A DNA stretch of 64,000 nucleotides from Corynebacterium sp. (GTDB taxonomy: Bacteria > Actinomycetota > Actinomycetes > Mycobacteriales > Mycobacteriaceae), in assembly GCF_030530965.1 (NCBI RefSeq), contig NZ_JAUMTY010000001.1, positions 24,203 through 88,202 of the forward strand, written 5' to 3'. The position numbers and the translations under genes were made by a program. Below are positions 27,531 to 36,601 of this stretch, in pieces. Below the pieces are notes generated by a model. The model was not told the DNA's origin. It saw nothing but the letters and a program-made list of their open reading frames with translations, and made no database searches. Each line of letters opens with the position of its first letter. Within the stretch, counting starts at the first letter, position 1.

Positions 27531-29693
27531 CTAGAGAGTCTTCACAGTTTTGATAGTGATCACCGAGTCACGCTCAGCAGAAAAACCGGGCAGGGGATTT
27601 TGGACCAGAACACGGTCGTTGCTCTTCGCATCGCCAGCGTCGATCTTCAACCCAGCTTTCTCTGCCTTCGCACGAGCTTCCTTGACCGTCGAACCGATCA
27701 ACTGTGGAACCGCAACATCCGGGGCAACAAAGAGGTTGACCGTCGAGCCCTCGTTGACTTCCGTTCCTTCACCAGGATCGGTGCGAGTTACCTTGCCCCG
27801 CTGGCGGAGGTCGGTTGCCGAGTCGTCCGTCGACACGTCACCGACATGAAGGCCGGCCTTCTCTAGTTCATGCCGCGCATCATCTTCGGATTTTCCTGCA
27901 ACATCGGGGATGGAAACAGGCTTAGGGCCTTTACTGACAGTGAGCGTGACTGAGGAACGCACACCGACCGTGCTCCCCGGAGCAGGGGAGACGGAAAGAA
28001 GTTGCCCCTCCGGGACGTCGGAAGAATAATCCGACTTCGTTGTCTTCGTGGACAAGGTCCGCTCAGAGAGGCTTCGCGTGTAGGCCTCCACTGACCGGTC
28101 TGCTGGAATCTCTGGAACCGTCGGACGACCCGCAGAGACGGTCAATGTCACCGTCGTTCCCTTTGTTACTCGCTTGCCGGCCTGAGGTGACGACGCCGCA
28201 ACCGTCTTCGAGGGAACAGTGTTGGAATATTCCGTCTTTTCAGTGACCTCAAAACCCGCCTCGGTGATGTCGTGATGGGCGGTTGAAACATCAGAGCCAG
28301 TCACCGACGGAATCTCCCCGTACCGGCCGGAACCCAACCACCACGCTCCGAGACTGACCGCGCCGACGAGGATGAGCGCGACAATGGTCCATAAAGCGCA
28401 ACCGAGGCGTGAGTGATTTCCCACCTGGGGTTTGTCATTCGCGACGGACGTGCGGTGACTAGCAGTCGACCCCGGAGCCGTCGCACTTCCTCCCGACGAT
28501 GACGCCACATGCGCAGGTTCCGGTTCCGCCGGTTGCCGTTCTGGGAAATCAATCCGCGTGGAGGCCATATCACCCGTTGACCGGTGGGGATCGTAATCCG
28601 GAAACAACACCGCCGTCGAGCCATCGGTGCCCGCATAACTATCGTGGTCAACCGTATTTTTCGGCGGAGCGGCATTTCCTACATTTCCGACGACGGCCGT
28701 TTTCCCCTCGTCGTTAGGGGCGCTCTGAGGGATATCCTGCCGTGCGACGCTATCCCCACCATCGGGTGTCTGCCCCGATTCAGCCTCCCGGGCCGCGTCC
28801 CGAGATCGATGCGACGCAGAATCGATCGGAACCGGAACACGGAACGAGGACAAAGGTAGCCGGAGTTCGTCAGCAACCTGCATAACCGCCGTGCGAAACT
28901 CCGATCCATCAGCAAAACGATCATCAGGGTCTAGAGCGGTGGCCCGGGATATCAGCTGGTCAAACTCCGCCGGAACACCATCAATGGCCTCAGAGGCAGG
29001 AGGCACAGGGTGATCAAGCCGCATATAGGCCGTGGCCAGCGACGTATCGCCATGGAAAGGCGTCGTCCCCGTCAGAAGTTCGTACAGGACAATACCCGCC
29101 GAATAGACATCGCTTCGCCCATCGACGCTTCCGCCCCGCACTTGTTCCGGGGACAAGTAGGCCACAGTCCCCATCATCACGGACGTCGTCGTCAAGGAGG
29201 ATTCAGCCGTCGCTCGAACCAGCCCAAAATCGGCAAGCTTCACCTGGTGATCGTCGCTAATCAGGATATTTTCGGGCTTCACATCCCGGTGAATTAGCCC
29301 AGCAGAATGTGCTAACCCGAGGGCAGTCAAGACCGGTTCCATGACGGCTGTCGCCGCATGAGGGGGCATCGGGCCACGCTCACGCAAGAGTTCACGCAAC
29401 GTCCCACCGTCGACCAACTCCATGGCGAGGAACACACTCGTGCCATCATCACCCTGGTCAAACACATTAACGAGCGATGGATGGGACAACCGTGCCGCAG
29501 CCCGCGCTTCTCGCTCGAACCGGGTGCGGAACTGATCATTGTGAGCAAAACGATCATCAAGAATTTTGAGCGCCACTGGTCGATCGAGACGTTCATCAAC
29601 GCCCCGATAAATCGCGGCCATCCCGCCACGAGCGATAAGTGATTGCACGCGATAACGGCGGTCAACCAGATCTCCATGGCTCAATGTAGGCAC
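27531..29693 (-). CDS. pknL: Serine/threonine protein kinase PknL with PASTA domains
   Basis: The protein has 720 residues from a GTG with AGAGGA upstream. A Hanks-type kinase domain (about 14-280) has the glycine loop ARGGMAAIYRG, ATP-binding Lys43, HRDVKPEN with catalytic Asp137, DFG at 155-157 and the GTVAYLSPEQ activation segment. A long disordered juxtamembrane stretch precedes one transmembrane helix (about 430-450) and four extracellular PASTA repeats to the C-terminus. PASTA repeats sense uncross-linked peptidoglycan or muropeptides. M. tuberculosis PknL lacks PASTA repeats, so this is the corynebacterial form. It is divergent from the DNA-binding protein gene whose mycobacterial homologue is a PknL substrate. 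Confidence 0.93.
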   Translation of the reverse strand: MPTLSHGDLVDRRYRVQSLIARGGMAAIYRGVDERLDRPVALKILDDRFAHNDQFRTRFEREARAAARLSHPSLVNVFDQGDDGTSVFLAMELVDGGTLRELLRERGPMPPHAATAVMEPVLTALGLAHSAGLIHRDVKPENILISDDHQVKLADFGLVRATAESSLTTTSVMMGTVAYLSPEQVRGGSVDGRSDVYSAGIVLYELLTGTTPFHGDTSLATAYMRLDHPVPPASEAIDGVPAEFDQLISRATALDPDDRFADGSEFRTAVMQVADELRLPLSSFRVPVPIDSASHRSRDAAREAESGQTPDGGDSVARQDIPQSAPNDEGKTAVVGNVGNAAPPKNTVDHDSYAGTDGSTAVLFPDYDPHRSTGDMASTRIDFPERQPAEPEPAHVASSSGGSATAPGSTASHRTSVANDKPQVGNHSRLGCALWTIVALILVGAVSLGAWWLGSGRYGEIPSVTGSDVSTAHHDITEAGFEVTEKTEYSNTVPSKTVAASSPQAGKRVTKGTTVTLTVSAGRPTVPEIPADRSVEAYTRSLSERTLSTKTTKSDYSSDVPEGQLLSVSPAPGSTVGVRSSVTLTVSKGPKPVSIPDVAGKSEDDARHELEKAGLHVGDVSTDDSATDLRQRGKVTRTDPGEGTEVNEGSTVNLFVAPDVAVPQLIGSTVKEARAKAEKAGLKIDAGDAKSNDRVLVQNPLPGFSAERDSVITIKTVKTL

Positions 29694-29768
29694 GTGGTCG
29701 TTGTCCTCTCTTAGCCCGTTGTGTCGGCCCGATGCTTTCCACTCACCAAATTACTAGGGATTGTCAGC

Positions 29769-29774
29769 TACGGT
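29769..29774 (+). promoter_or_regulatory. -10 element for the Rv2175c-like gene
   Basis: TACGGT (TANNNT) ends 7 nt before the GTG at 29782, with no ribosome-binding site between. A candidate leaderless start in the 88-bp divergent gap. Confidence 0.38.
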
Positions 29775-29781
29775 ATAAACC

Positions 29782-30183
29782 GTGAAGAGTAACTCAAGAA
29801 CTCCCGATGTCCTATCCGCCAGCGAAATCGTCCTCCCGATCGCAGAGGTTGCGGACTATCTCCACCAGCCCGTCAGCCGGGTTCGGGATCTTATTAATAA
29901 AGGCCAGCTTATCGCGATTGACCGCGATCACCAGCGGCAAATCCCAGCACGCTTCTTGAACGGGCTTAACGACGAGGGCCACCCCGAGCCCGGTGAGCGC
30001 GTGACCATCAATAAGCACGTCCCCGGTCTCATCGCCCTCATGTCCGACGGCGGATACTCCAATGACGAGATACTGAACTACCTGTTTACCGACGACGACA
30101 CCCTGCCCGGACGCCCTATCGACGCACTCCATGGTCACCTAGCTCGCGAGGTCATGCGCCGTGCCCAAGCGATGGGATTTTGA
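29782..30183 (+). CDS. Rv2175c-like winged-helix DNA-binding protein
   Basis: A 133-residue protein. The N-terminal third (LPIAEVADYLHQPVSRVRDLINKGQLIAI) reads as an excisionase/MerR-like helix-turn-helix, and the C-terminal half is helical. It corresponds to M. tuberculosis Rv2175c, a DNA-binding protein phosphorylated by PknL on an N-terminal threonine; the Thr7 here is a possible but unproven site. It is divergent from pknL. Its 3' end overlaps the convergent mptA by 45 nt. Confidence 0.85.
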   Translation: MKSNSRTPDVLSASEIVLPIAEVADYLHQPVSRVRDLINKGQLIAIDRDHQRQIPARFLNGLNDEGHPEPGERVTINKHVPGLIALMSDGGYSNDEILNYLFTDDDTLPGRPIDALHGHLAREVMRRAQAMGF

Positions 30184-31662
30184 TTCGTCCCCTCGGAAAA
30201 CGGCGAAATAAAGAACGAAGGCGACCGTTATCACGATCCACATCCACGACCATCGGTACAGCCAATTGTTGCCAGAGCCGGTGAAGGATCCCGCCACAAT
30301 CAGCGACGCAATAACAGTGAAGTGTGTAACCCGTGGTGATGGCCGGAACGTACCGACAAGAACGACGCCAGCAGCGTAATACCACGGCAGCGTAACGGCA
30401 TTAAAGATGCACGTAATTAAGTATGCCCATGCTGCGCCCTCAATGGCCCGGCGCGGAGTCTGTCGGAATCGCCACCAGACCACGACCAGGAGTACAACCA
30501 TGATGATCATCGAGATACTCCGGTAGATCGACAGCACCGAGTTGAATGTCGCGCCGGGGAAGAATGAGGCTGCGAAAGCGGCCGTGAACTGGGCTAGGAA
30601 GCTGGGGAGCGCTAGGAGGTTGATGACCTTCGTATTTCCGCTGAGCTGAGACACCCAGCCCCACGAGCTTCCCGACGCATAGGTGATGGCGGTCAATACC
30701 GTGCAGACGATCAGCACAGTCGTGATTCCGTAGAACACGAATGCGGGGATGGCTTTTTTCAGCGACGCCAACGTCCGCCGGGGGTCGTGGAGTGACCATG
30801 TGGAGGGGGCAATTCCTCGTTGCCGCATCGCAATCCAGATGAGGAAGGGGAGGGTTACGAGGGCCGTCGCCTTCAGGGAAAAACCGATGCCGATGAACAG
30901 CGCGCCCCACAGTGGGTGGCGTCGTAAAGCCAGAACCAGCCCGAGGCAGGAAAAGGCAACCATGACCGATTCATTGTGCATGCCTCCCACGAGATGGAGG
31001 AAGACAACTGGATTGGCCACACCGAGCCAAAGGGCCACCGCGGGATTCCCACCGATATGCCGAGCAATCGATATCACCGCCCATGCAATGGCGGCATATC
31101 CTGCGACAGAGATGAATTTGTAGAGAAAAACGCCGATGGTGATATTCGATCCGACCAGGGTTGTGATTCCGTCGCCGATCCATAAATGAAGTGGCCCATA
31201 GGGGGTAGTGGTGTTTCTCCAATCCGGGCTGACTTCCAGCAGCATCGGGCCGGGATTGACGGCGGCTCCATCTTTATAGGGATCAAACCCATCCCGAACC
31301 ATTGCCCCCTGAACCAGGTACGAATAGACATCGCGCGAGTACATCGGGGAAGCGAAGATAAGAGGAACTATCCAGCCCACCAGCGTCTTTACTGATTCAC
31401 GGATGGGGGTGTTGTCGTGATAGACAATCCGGCCCCACAGGCACCAGCAGTACAGCAGTAGCCCCAACGCTACCCAGGACAAGATGAAGCCAATGTTCTT
31501 GACATGCCCATACATGATCCAGTCCAGATTGAGCATCCGGACGATTCCCCCGCGGGTGCGCTGGGCCCCGGAACTCCACGATGACACCATCAGAAGTATC
31601 GACGCGACCGTCCCCAACCACAGTGGTCGACGCAGTGGGTTCGTGCGTGAAGGGGTGCTCAT
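30139..31662 (-). CDS. mptA: Alpha-1,6-mannopyranosyltransferase MptA
   Basis: The protein has 507 residues with about 13 membrane helices. GT-C signature PMYSRDVYSYLVQG has the presumed catalytic Asp111. It corresponds to Rv2174 / C. glutamicum MptA, which extends the alpha-1,6 mannan core of lipomannan from decaprenyl-phosphomannose. The start overlaps the crtI stop as ATGA, so it is the third gene of an idsA-crtI-mptA operon. Its 3' end runs 45 nt into the opposing Rv2175c-like gene. Confidence 0.9.
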   Translation of the reverse strand: MSTPSRTNPLRRPLWLGTVASILLMVSSWSSGAQRTRGGIVRMLNLDWIMYGHVKNIGFILSWVALGLLLYCWCLWGRIVYHDNTPIRESVKTLVGWIVPLIFASPMYSRDVYSYLVQGAMVRDGFDPYKDGAAVNPGPMLLEVSPDWRNTTTPYGPLHLWIGDGITTLVGSNITIGVFLYKFISVAGYAAIAWAVISIARHIGGNPAVALWLGVANPVVFLHLVGGMHNESVMVAFSCLGLVLALRRHPLWGALFIGIGFSLKATALVTLPFLIWIAMRQRGIAPSTWSLHDPRRTLASLKKAIPAFVFYGITTVLIVCTVLTAITYASGSSWGWVSQLSGNTKVINLLALPSFLAQFTAAFAASFFPGATFNSVLSIYRSISMIIMVVLLVVVWWRFRQTPRRAIEGAAWAYLITCIFNAVTLPWYYAAGVVLVGTFRPSPRVTHFTVIASLIVAGSFTGSGNNWLYRWSWMWIVITVAFVLYFAVFRGDESKSHRLGTAHDLAS

Positions 31663-33383
31663 GGATGATCACCTCGCGTTATCCGAGCAGCTGCAAGCGC
31701 TCCTGAAAGGATAACAGTGGGCACTCCAACGCCAGGTGTCGTACTTGAACCAGCGTGAATCAGGTTAGAGAACGAACGCACGGGGAAATTGCGGAACCGG
31801 AATGGTCCCGTCTGCCGGAAAAGATGGGCGGGGGCAAAGGGAGTTCCCGCGCCTAACCCGAGTGCAGACCAGGTATCGGGTGTATCCACTTTCCCGACGG
31901 CGAATGACTCGCGGATGCCCTCGAACCCGCGGTTCTCCAGGACGGATAGGAGATCCTCTTGGTAGGAAGCGGCCAATGACGACCAGTTGATGTGGGCTGA
32001 TTCGGTATTGGGACACGGTGCCAAAATACTGACCGGTTCAATGGGAACATGAGGCGACGTCGTCGACGTCGATACTAATTCCGGCGCTGAACAGGCAGGA
32101 CGAGTAACCAAGAGCGACGGATCGGACATCAAGCGGCCACGACCGTGAGGAGCCGTGATCTCTGAAAATGTACGATCCCACTCCTTCCCGAACGAGATGG
32201 TGTGGTGCCCACCAGGCCAGTGGCGTGCGACCTCACGAGGGATGGCGCCGTGCATCACGAATGCGGAGGGAGACCACCTCATCGTCCGACGGCCCTGTCG
32301 GCCCGAGATAGCATTGAGCTCCGGGATGTCGCATGTCGTAATAACGACGTCGGCAGGCAACGTTCCTTGAGTTGTCTCGACCGCATGAATTCTGTCGGGA
32401 TGAGTTGTGGAGGGTCCGGCTTCGTGAGAGGGGTGGCTCAATGAGGTGACCCGTGTGTTGAGCATGAGCTGACCGCCGGACTGCTTGAGTGCCGCTGCGA
32501 GGATGTCGCACAGGGCGCCGACCCCGGAACCGTGTGGTCCGCGCGTGGGATAGAAGACTCCCATCCCGGTATCCATATGGGAAATCGTTGCGTACACAGC
32601 GCGGGCCTTCTTGGGCGGAACCCCCGCGTACAGAGCCTGGAACGAAAAAACCTTCCGAAGCTCATCATCAGAGATATAGCGCTCTGCTGCCCGGCCCAAG
32701 GAGCCGAAGCCACCACGACGTGCCACCCGCGCCAAGCTCAGCGCCGATTCGCGGGTGCGAACAAGGTCCCACACAGAATCGAAATCGGCGTTCATCAGGT
32801 TCGAAAAGCACGCGTCGAACATTGACTGCGCCCACAGGCGATAACCCCGCACACCCGTAACGCGGGATTCGACGAACTCATCGCGGTTCGCGTTGCCGCT
32901 GCGGTGGGATGCGTCGTCAAACTTCTCCCGGGCGAACCGACGGATCTCATCGTCTAGTCGTCTATCGTCCCAGGTAATAGCCTCCTCACCCGCTCCCTCA
33001 GCGAAGATGTCCAGATGCCGGTCCGATGAAAACAATGCATGATACGCCGGAGACAAACGCTGATATGAGAAATCAGGCGCGAGGTCACTCGTCGATAGCC
33101 CCACTGATGCCAGAATCTCATCGACGAGCCACGGCATCGTCACCACCGTCGCGCCCGTGTCGGTACGGACATCTCCCAGGGAAGTAGAGACCGTCTCGGT
33201 CGCGGCGCGTCCGCCCACGTGGTCCGCTCTCTCCACCACCGTCACTGAACGCCCGGAACCGGCCAACAACACCGCCGCAGCCAGGCCAGACAGGCCAGCC
33301 CCCACCACAACAACACGGTCTGTTCGGCCTGATACCGCGCGCCGGGGCGTCGATAAGTAATGAGAAAGAAAAGATGTGCTCAT
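31659..33383 (-). CDS. crtI: Phytoene desaturase (CrtI family)
   Basis: The protein has 574 residues. The N-terminal FAD-binding fold is RVVVVGAGLSGLAAAVLL with GxGxxG at 28-33, followed by ERADHVGGRAATE. The C-terminal signature GSSTTPGVGVPTVILSG closes the family pattern. CrtI enzymes desaturate phytoene to neurosporene or lycopene. It is overlapped by 4 nt at both ends by idsA upstream and mptA downstream. No phytoene synthase is in the window, so the carotenoid role depends on genes elsewhere. Confidence 0.88.
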   Translation of the reverse strand: MSTSFLSHYLSTPRRAVSGRTDRVVVVGAGLSGLAAAVLLAGSGRSVTVVERADHVGGRAATETVSTSLGDVRTDTGATVVTMPWLVDEILASVGLSTSDLAPDFSYQRLSPAYHALFSSDRHLDIFAEGAGEEAITWDDRRLDDEIRRFAREKFDDASHRSGNANRDEFVESRVTGVRGYRLWAQSMFDACFSNLMNADFDSVWDLVRTRESALSLARVARRGGFGSLGRAAERYISDDELRKVFSFQALYAGVPPKKARAVYATISHMDTGMGVFYPTRGPHGSGVGALCDILAAALKQSGGQLMLNTRVTSLSHPSHEAGPSTTHPDRIHAVETTQGTLPADVVITTCDIPELNAISGRQGRRTMRWSPSAFVMHGAIPREVARHWPGGHHTISFGKEWDRTFSEITAPHGRGRLMSDPSLLVTRPACSAPELVSTSTTSPHVPIEPVSILAPCPNTESAHINWSSLAASYQEDLLSVLENRGFEGIRESFAVGKVDTPDTWSALGLGAGTPFAPAHLFRQTGPFRFRNFPVRSFSNLIHAGSSTTPGVGVPTVILSGALAAARITRGDHP

Positions 33384-34513
33384 CGACGGCGCTCCGTCGA
33401 GGAAATAGCCATCGACCTCAATGCGCGGTGTGCGTCGTCAGATAAGCGCGCGTCGGCGAGCGCGTGGACCGCGGACGTCACTAAGCTATCGATCTGCTTT
33501 TCAACGCGGTCATAGGCGCCGGACTTTTTAATAATCGCGCGTAGATGATCAACGTCCTGCTCACTCAGGGGTTGGCCCAAACTAGATTGCACTGTCTTGC
33601 GATCCGACTCCGAGACATTGTCCAGCGTGAGAGCCAGTAAGGTGGTGCGCTTTCCTTCGCGCAGGTCATCTCCGGAAGGCTTCCCAGTGACCTCAGGGTC
33701 GCCGAAAACACCCAGCTGGTCATCGCGTAACTGGAACGCCACACCGATGTCACGTCCAAAAGTGCGCAGCGCTGTCACCGTATCCTCCGGTGCTCCCGCC
33801 AGAGCGGCCCCAATATGGAGCGGGCGCTCCACGGTGTATGCCGCCGTCTTATATCGGTTGACCCTCTCTGCTGTGCGCAACGAACCGTCCCCCTGAGCCT
33901 CAGCAGTGACATCCATGATTTGGCCACAAACCACTTCCGTGCGCATGTCTTGCCAGGGCTGCCACGCACGATCGCGCTGGGCTGGAGGTAATGCAGCCTC
34001 CATGAACATGTCATCTGCCCAGCTCAAGGCCAAATCGCCGATGAGAATCGCGACCGCATTCCCGTAGTTTTCTCCTCGGCCATGCCATGCTTGGGCTGAA
34101 TGGGACTGCTTGAAGTGCTCATGAACGGTGGGCATTCCGCGCCGTGTTGCCGATGAATCAATAATGTCGTCATGAATCAGAGCGCAGGACTGCAAGAGCT
34201 CCAACGAGGACACCGCATGCATGACGGCGTCGGCATCCGGATGGTCTGCTGCGTCCGAGAACGTCAACTGCAAGGAACCCATCCACCCCAACCATGCAAA
34301 TGTTGGGCGGATCCGTTTACCACCGTTGATCGTGAAATCGGTGAGGGCTGTCATTGCTTCGTCTGCCACGGGGGAAATGGCTTTCATGGCTGACTGGCGC
34401 TCCATGAAGAACTCATTAAGGTGCGCGACGACACAGCGGGGTACGTCGTCAACAGAACGCGGCATAGATGGTGTAGCACCTATTTGATCAGTCACGATAG
34501 CGAACTCACTCAC
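33380..34513 (-). CDS. idsA: Geranylgeranyl diphosphate synthase (IdsA-type)
   Basis: The protein has 377 residues. It is a trans-isoprenyl diphosphate synthase with the first Asp-rich motif DDIID (115-119), the second region RDDQLGVFGDP (DDQLG at 264-268), and GGKRIRP near 64-70. It makes the C20 diphosphate for carotenoids and longer prenyl chains. C. glutamicum idsA has the same place beside metF. The GTG at 34513 has no ribosome-binding site; an ATG at 34465 (residue 17) is an alternative. The stop overlaps crtI as ATGA. Confidence 0.9.
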   Translation of the reverse strand: MSEFAIVTDQIGATPSMPRSVDDVPRCVVAHLNEFFMERQSAMKAISPVADEAMTALTDFTINGGKRIRPTFAWLGWMGSLQLTFSDAADHPDADAVMHAVSSLELLQSCALIHDDIIDSSATRRGMPTVHEHFKQSHSAQAWHGRGENYGNAVAILIGDLALSWADDMFMEAALPPAQRDRAWQPWQDMRTEVVCGQIMDVTAEAQGDGSLRTAERVNRYKTAAYTVERPLHIGAALAGAPEDTVTALRTFGRDIGVAFQLRDDQLGVFGDPEVTGKPSGDDLREGKRTTLLALTLDNVSESDRKTVQSSLGQPLSEQDVDHLRAIIKKSGAYDRVEKQIDSLVTSAVHALADARLSDDAHRALRSMAISSTERRR

Positions 34514-34686
34514 GATTCACGTTTGGGGTATGGGCAGTTGAGGAGCATAAAGGTAAAACTACACGGCACCAGGGACACGTCGAGCTAACCCGGTTGATCA
34601 CCATGACCAACACCGTGGACTCAACACCGACGTATTTTTCGCGCCATTAGCTGACAGTTTTACTGGTTGTCGCACCTTTCTTTTTC

Positions 34687-34692
34687 TAAGAT
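34687..34692 (+). promoter_or_regulatory. -10 element for metF
   Basis: TAAGAT (TANNNT) ends 8 nt before the metF ATG, and no ribosome-binding site precedes that ATG. A candidate leaderless promoter. Confidence 0.42.
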
Positions 34693-34700
34693 ACCTATTT

Positions 34701-35720
34701 ATGTCCTCGCCCAACTCGGCGCATACGCCCACGAATCGTCCACCTCGGCCTATTTATCAACAAGTCCCGGTTTCCCAGGCTATTTCCTTGCCGACGCCGG
34801 GCCCTGTGCCGTTTTCCGTGGAATTTATGCCCCCGCGTGATGACGCTGCGGAACGTCGTCTCAATGATGCCGCGGCGACATTCCACGATCTTGGTGCGAG
34901 CTTTGTGTCGGTGACCTATGGAGCAGGCGGTTCGAGCCGTAGTCGTACTATTCGGATCGGCCAGGAGCTGGCACATACTCCCTTGACGACGCTGGTTCAC
35001 TTGACGTTGGTACAGCACACGGTGGATGAGCTGAAAGAGATTATCGCAAGCTACCAGGAATGTGGGCTAACGAATATTTTGGCGCTGCGCGGAGACCCGC
35101 CAGGAGATCCCACGGGTGAATGGGTCTCTACGCCGGGTGGTTTGGAGCATGCCATCGACCTGATCAAGCTCATTCAAGAGTGCGATACACAGCGACAATT
35201 TGAGATTGGCATCGCGTCGTTTCCCGATAAGCACTATCGTGCCACCGATCTGGATTCGGATACCGCCTACACGATCGCGAAACTCCGGGCCGGCGCGAGC
35301 TATTCCATTACTCAAATGTTCTTCGATGTGGAGTATTACCTGCGTCTTCGTGATCGACTTGCTGCGGCAGACCCGGTCCATGGAGCCAAACCCGTGATTC
35401 CCGGGCTCATGCCCATCACCTCGTTGAAGTCTCTTCGCAGGCAGCGTGAATTGGCGGGGTGCCGTGTTCCGGCAGATCTCGAGGAACGTCTGGAAAAAGC
35501 TACTGCCACTGGTGATCCCTCTAATCCGCGCGTCCGCCAGGAAATTCGGAAGATCGGGATTGCTCATACGACGGCCATGGCGGAGCGTCTGATCAGTGAA
35601 GGTGCGCCTGACCTGCACTTTATGACGTTGAACTTTGCGCGCGCGACGCAGGAAGTGCTGCACAATTTAGGAATGGCTCCGGCGTGGGGGACTGATCACG
35701 GTCACGATGCGGTTCGATGA
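34701..35720 (+). CDS. metF: 5,10-methylenetetrahydrofolate reductase
   Basis: The protein has 339 residues, a TIM-barrel FAD enzyme. The conserved segments are SVEFMPPRDD near the start, VSVTYGAGGSSR, NILALRGDPPGD, and the ASYSITQMFFD helix. It makes 5-methyl-THF for methionine synthesis. A proline-rich N-terminal extension of about 35 residues precedes the barrel. It is divergent from idsA, as in C. glutamicum, and ends 16 nt from the convergent GNAT gene. Confidence 0.93.
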   Translation: MSSPNSAHTPTNRPPRPIYQQVPVSQAISLPTPGPVPFSVEFMPPRDDAAERRLNDAAATFHDLGASFVSVTYGAGGSSRSRTIRIGQELAHTPLTTLVHLTLVQHTVDELKEIIASYQECGLTNILALRGDPPGDPTGEWVSTPGGLEHAIDLIKLIQECDTQRQFEIGIASFPDKHYRATDLDSDTAYTIAKLRAGASYSITQMFFDVEYYLRLRDRLAAADPVHGAKPVIPGLMPITSLKSLRRQRELAGCRVPADLEERLEKATATGDPSNPRVRQEIRKIGIAHTTAMAERLISEGAPDLHFMTLNFARATQEVLHNLGMAPAWGTDHGHDAVR

Positions 35721-35736
35721 CCTCTACAGTGCGTCA

Positions 35737-36348
35737 TTAAATCAGTGACGAGCTGCCCCCAAGGGGCAGCCGGCTGCCAAGGATTGCAAACGGACGCGGA
35801 TCGCCGGGGAAGTGCATATTCCGAACGACGTCGGTGAATCCTAGTCGTCGGTAGAGGTGGAATGCGCGGTTGTTCTCACTGGTGACTTCGGGGGTGGAAA
35901 GAAGCAGCCGCTGGCTCGTGAGACTGTCCGCGAAGATAGTCAGCAAGCGTCGGCCAATATTGTTACCTTGCCACGACGGGTCCACGTGAATTTCGGTGAG
36001 TTCCGTGTAATTGTCCAGGAGCTGGATGCGTAGTGATGGTGGAACTCCGGCGACCATGAGAGCTGCTTTGACCTGTGTATTCCACCATTGCCCGTTGCCG
36101 CCTCGATAGCCGTAGATGAAACCGCGGATGGGCTGTGTGGGATCTTTAGGGTTTGGTTCGTCCCCTGCAGGATGCTCGATAGCTGCGACGGAGTGGAAGC
36201 CCAGATATCGTGAGTGTGTGTTCCATGCCGATTGTCGCGCGCCCGAGATAGTGGAGCTGTAGCCCATCGCACGGATATAAATAGAGACCATTTCGGGGAC
36301 TCGTCGACGAAATTGCGCTGCGGTCAACGTCGTGAAAGTGATGGGCAT
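35737..36348 (-). CDS. GNAT-family N-acetyltransferase
   Basis: The protein has 203 residues with a GNAT fold. Motif A for acetyl-CoA is TEIHVDPSWQGNNIGRRLL, and a C-terminal ENNRAFHLYRRLGF strand-helix follows. It corresponds to the Rv2170-type protein in the same position in Mycobacterium. The acetylated substrate is not evident from sequence. The ATG lacks a good ribosome-binding site. A LexA-like palindrome lies 74 bp upstream. Confidence 0.82.
   Translation of the reverse strand: MPITFTTLTAAQFRRRVPEMVSIYIRAMGYSSTISGARQSAWNTHSRYLGFHSVAAIEHPAGDEPNPKDPTQPIRGFIYGYRGGNGQWWNTQVKAALMVAGVPPSLRIQLLDNYTELTEIHVDPSWQGNNIGRRLLTIFADSLTSQRLLLSTPEVTSENNRAFHLYRRLGFTDVVRNMHFPGDPRPFAILGSRLPLGGSSSLI
35752..35770. 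terminator. Hairpin embedded in the 3' end of the GNAT gene, downstream of metF
   Basis: Perfect 8-bp stem GCTGCCCC (35752-35759) / GGGGCAGC (35763-35770) with a 3-nt loop, 32 nt past the metF stop. No T run follows. It may end metF transcripts while lying in GNAT coding sequence. Confidence 0.42.
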
Positions 36349-36421
36349 TCTTTAATGAAACCACGCGCGAAGCGGGGCGGGGGAGTTAACCGGGAGAAGT
36401 GGGGAATCACCTGCTGTTAAT

Positions 36422-36439
36422 TTCGAATGTACGTTCGAA
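36422..36439. promoter_or_regulatory. Candidate LexA (SOS) box
   Basis: TTCGAATGTACGTTCGAA is an 18-bp near-palindrome. The TCGAA and GTTCGA arms fit the actinobacterial/Gram-positive LexA operator (about CGAAC-N4-GTTCG); the centre differs from the C. glutamicum consensus at a few positions. It lies between the divergent GNAT and HEPN-like genes. Confidence 0.5.
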
Positions 36440-36601
36440 TTTTCTACTTTTGTTCGACTCTTATGTCCGCACCCCTTCGTAGTGTGTCAAGTGTCAACAA
36501 GGAAATAGGCGCTCGGGAAAGACATCGCTGGGTAGTGGCGCTGTTCGGTAATCGGAGTGCTTGCTCGAAAGTGTAGAGACGACGGCTCCAAGGAGTGGAT
36601 G

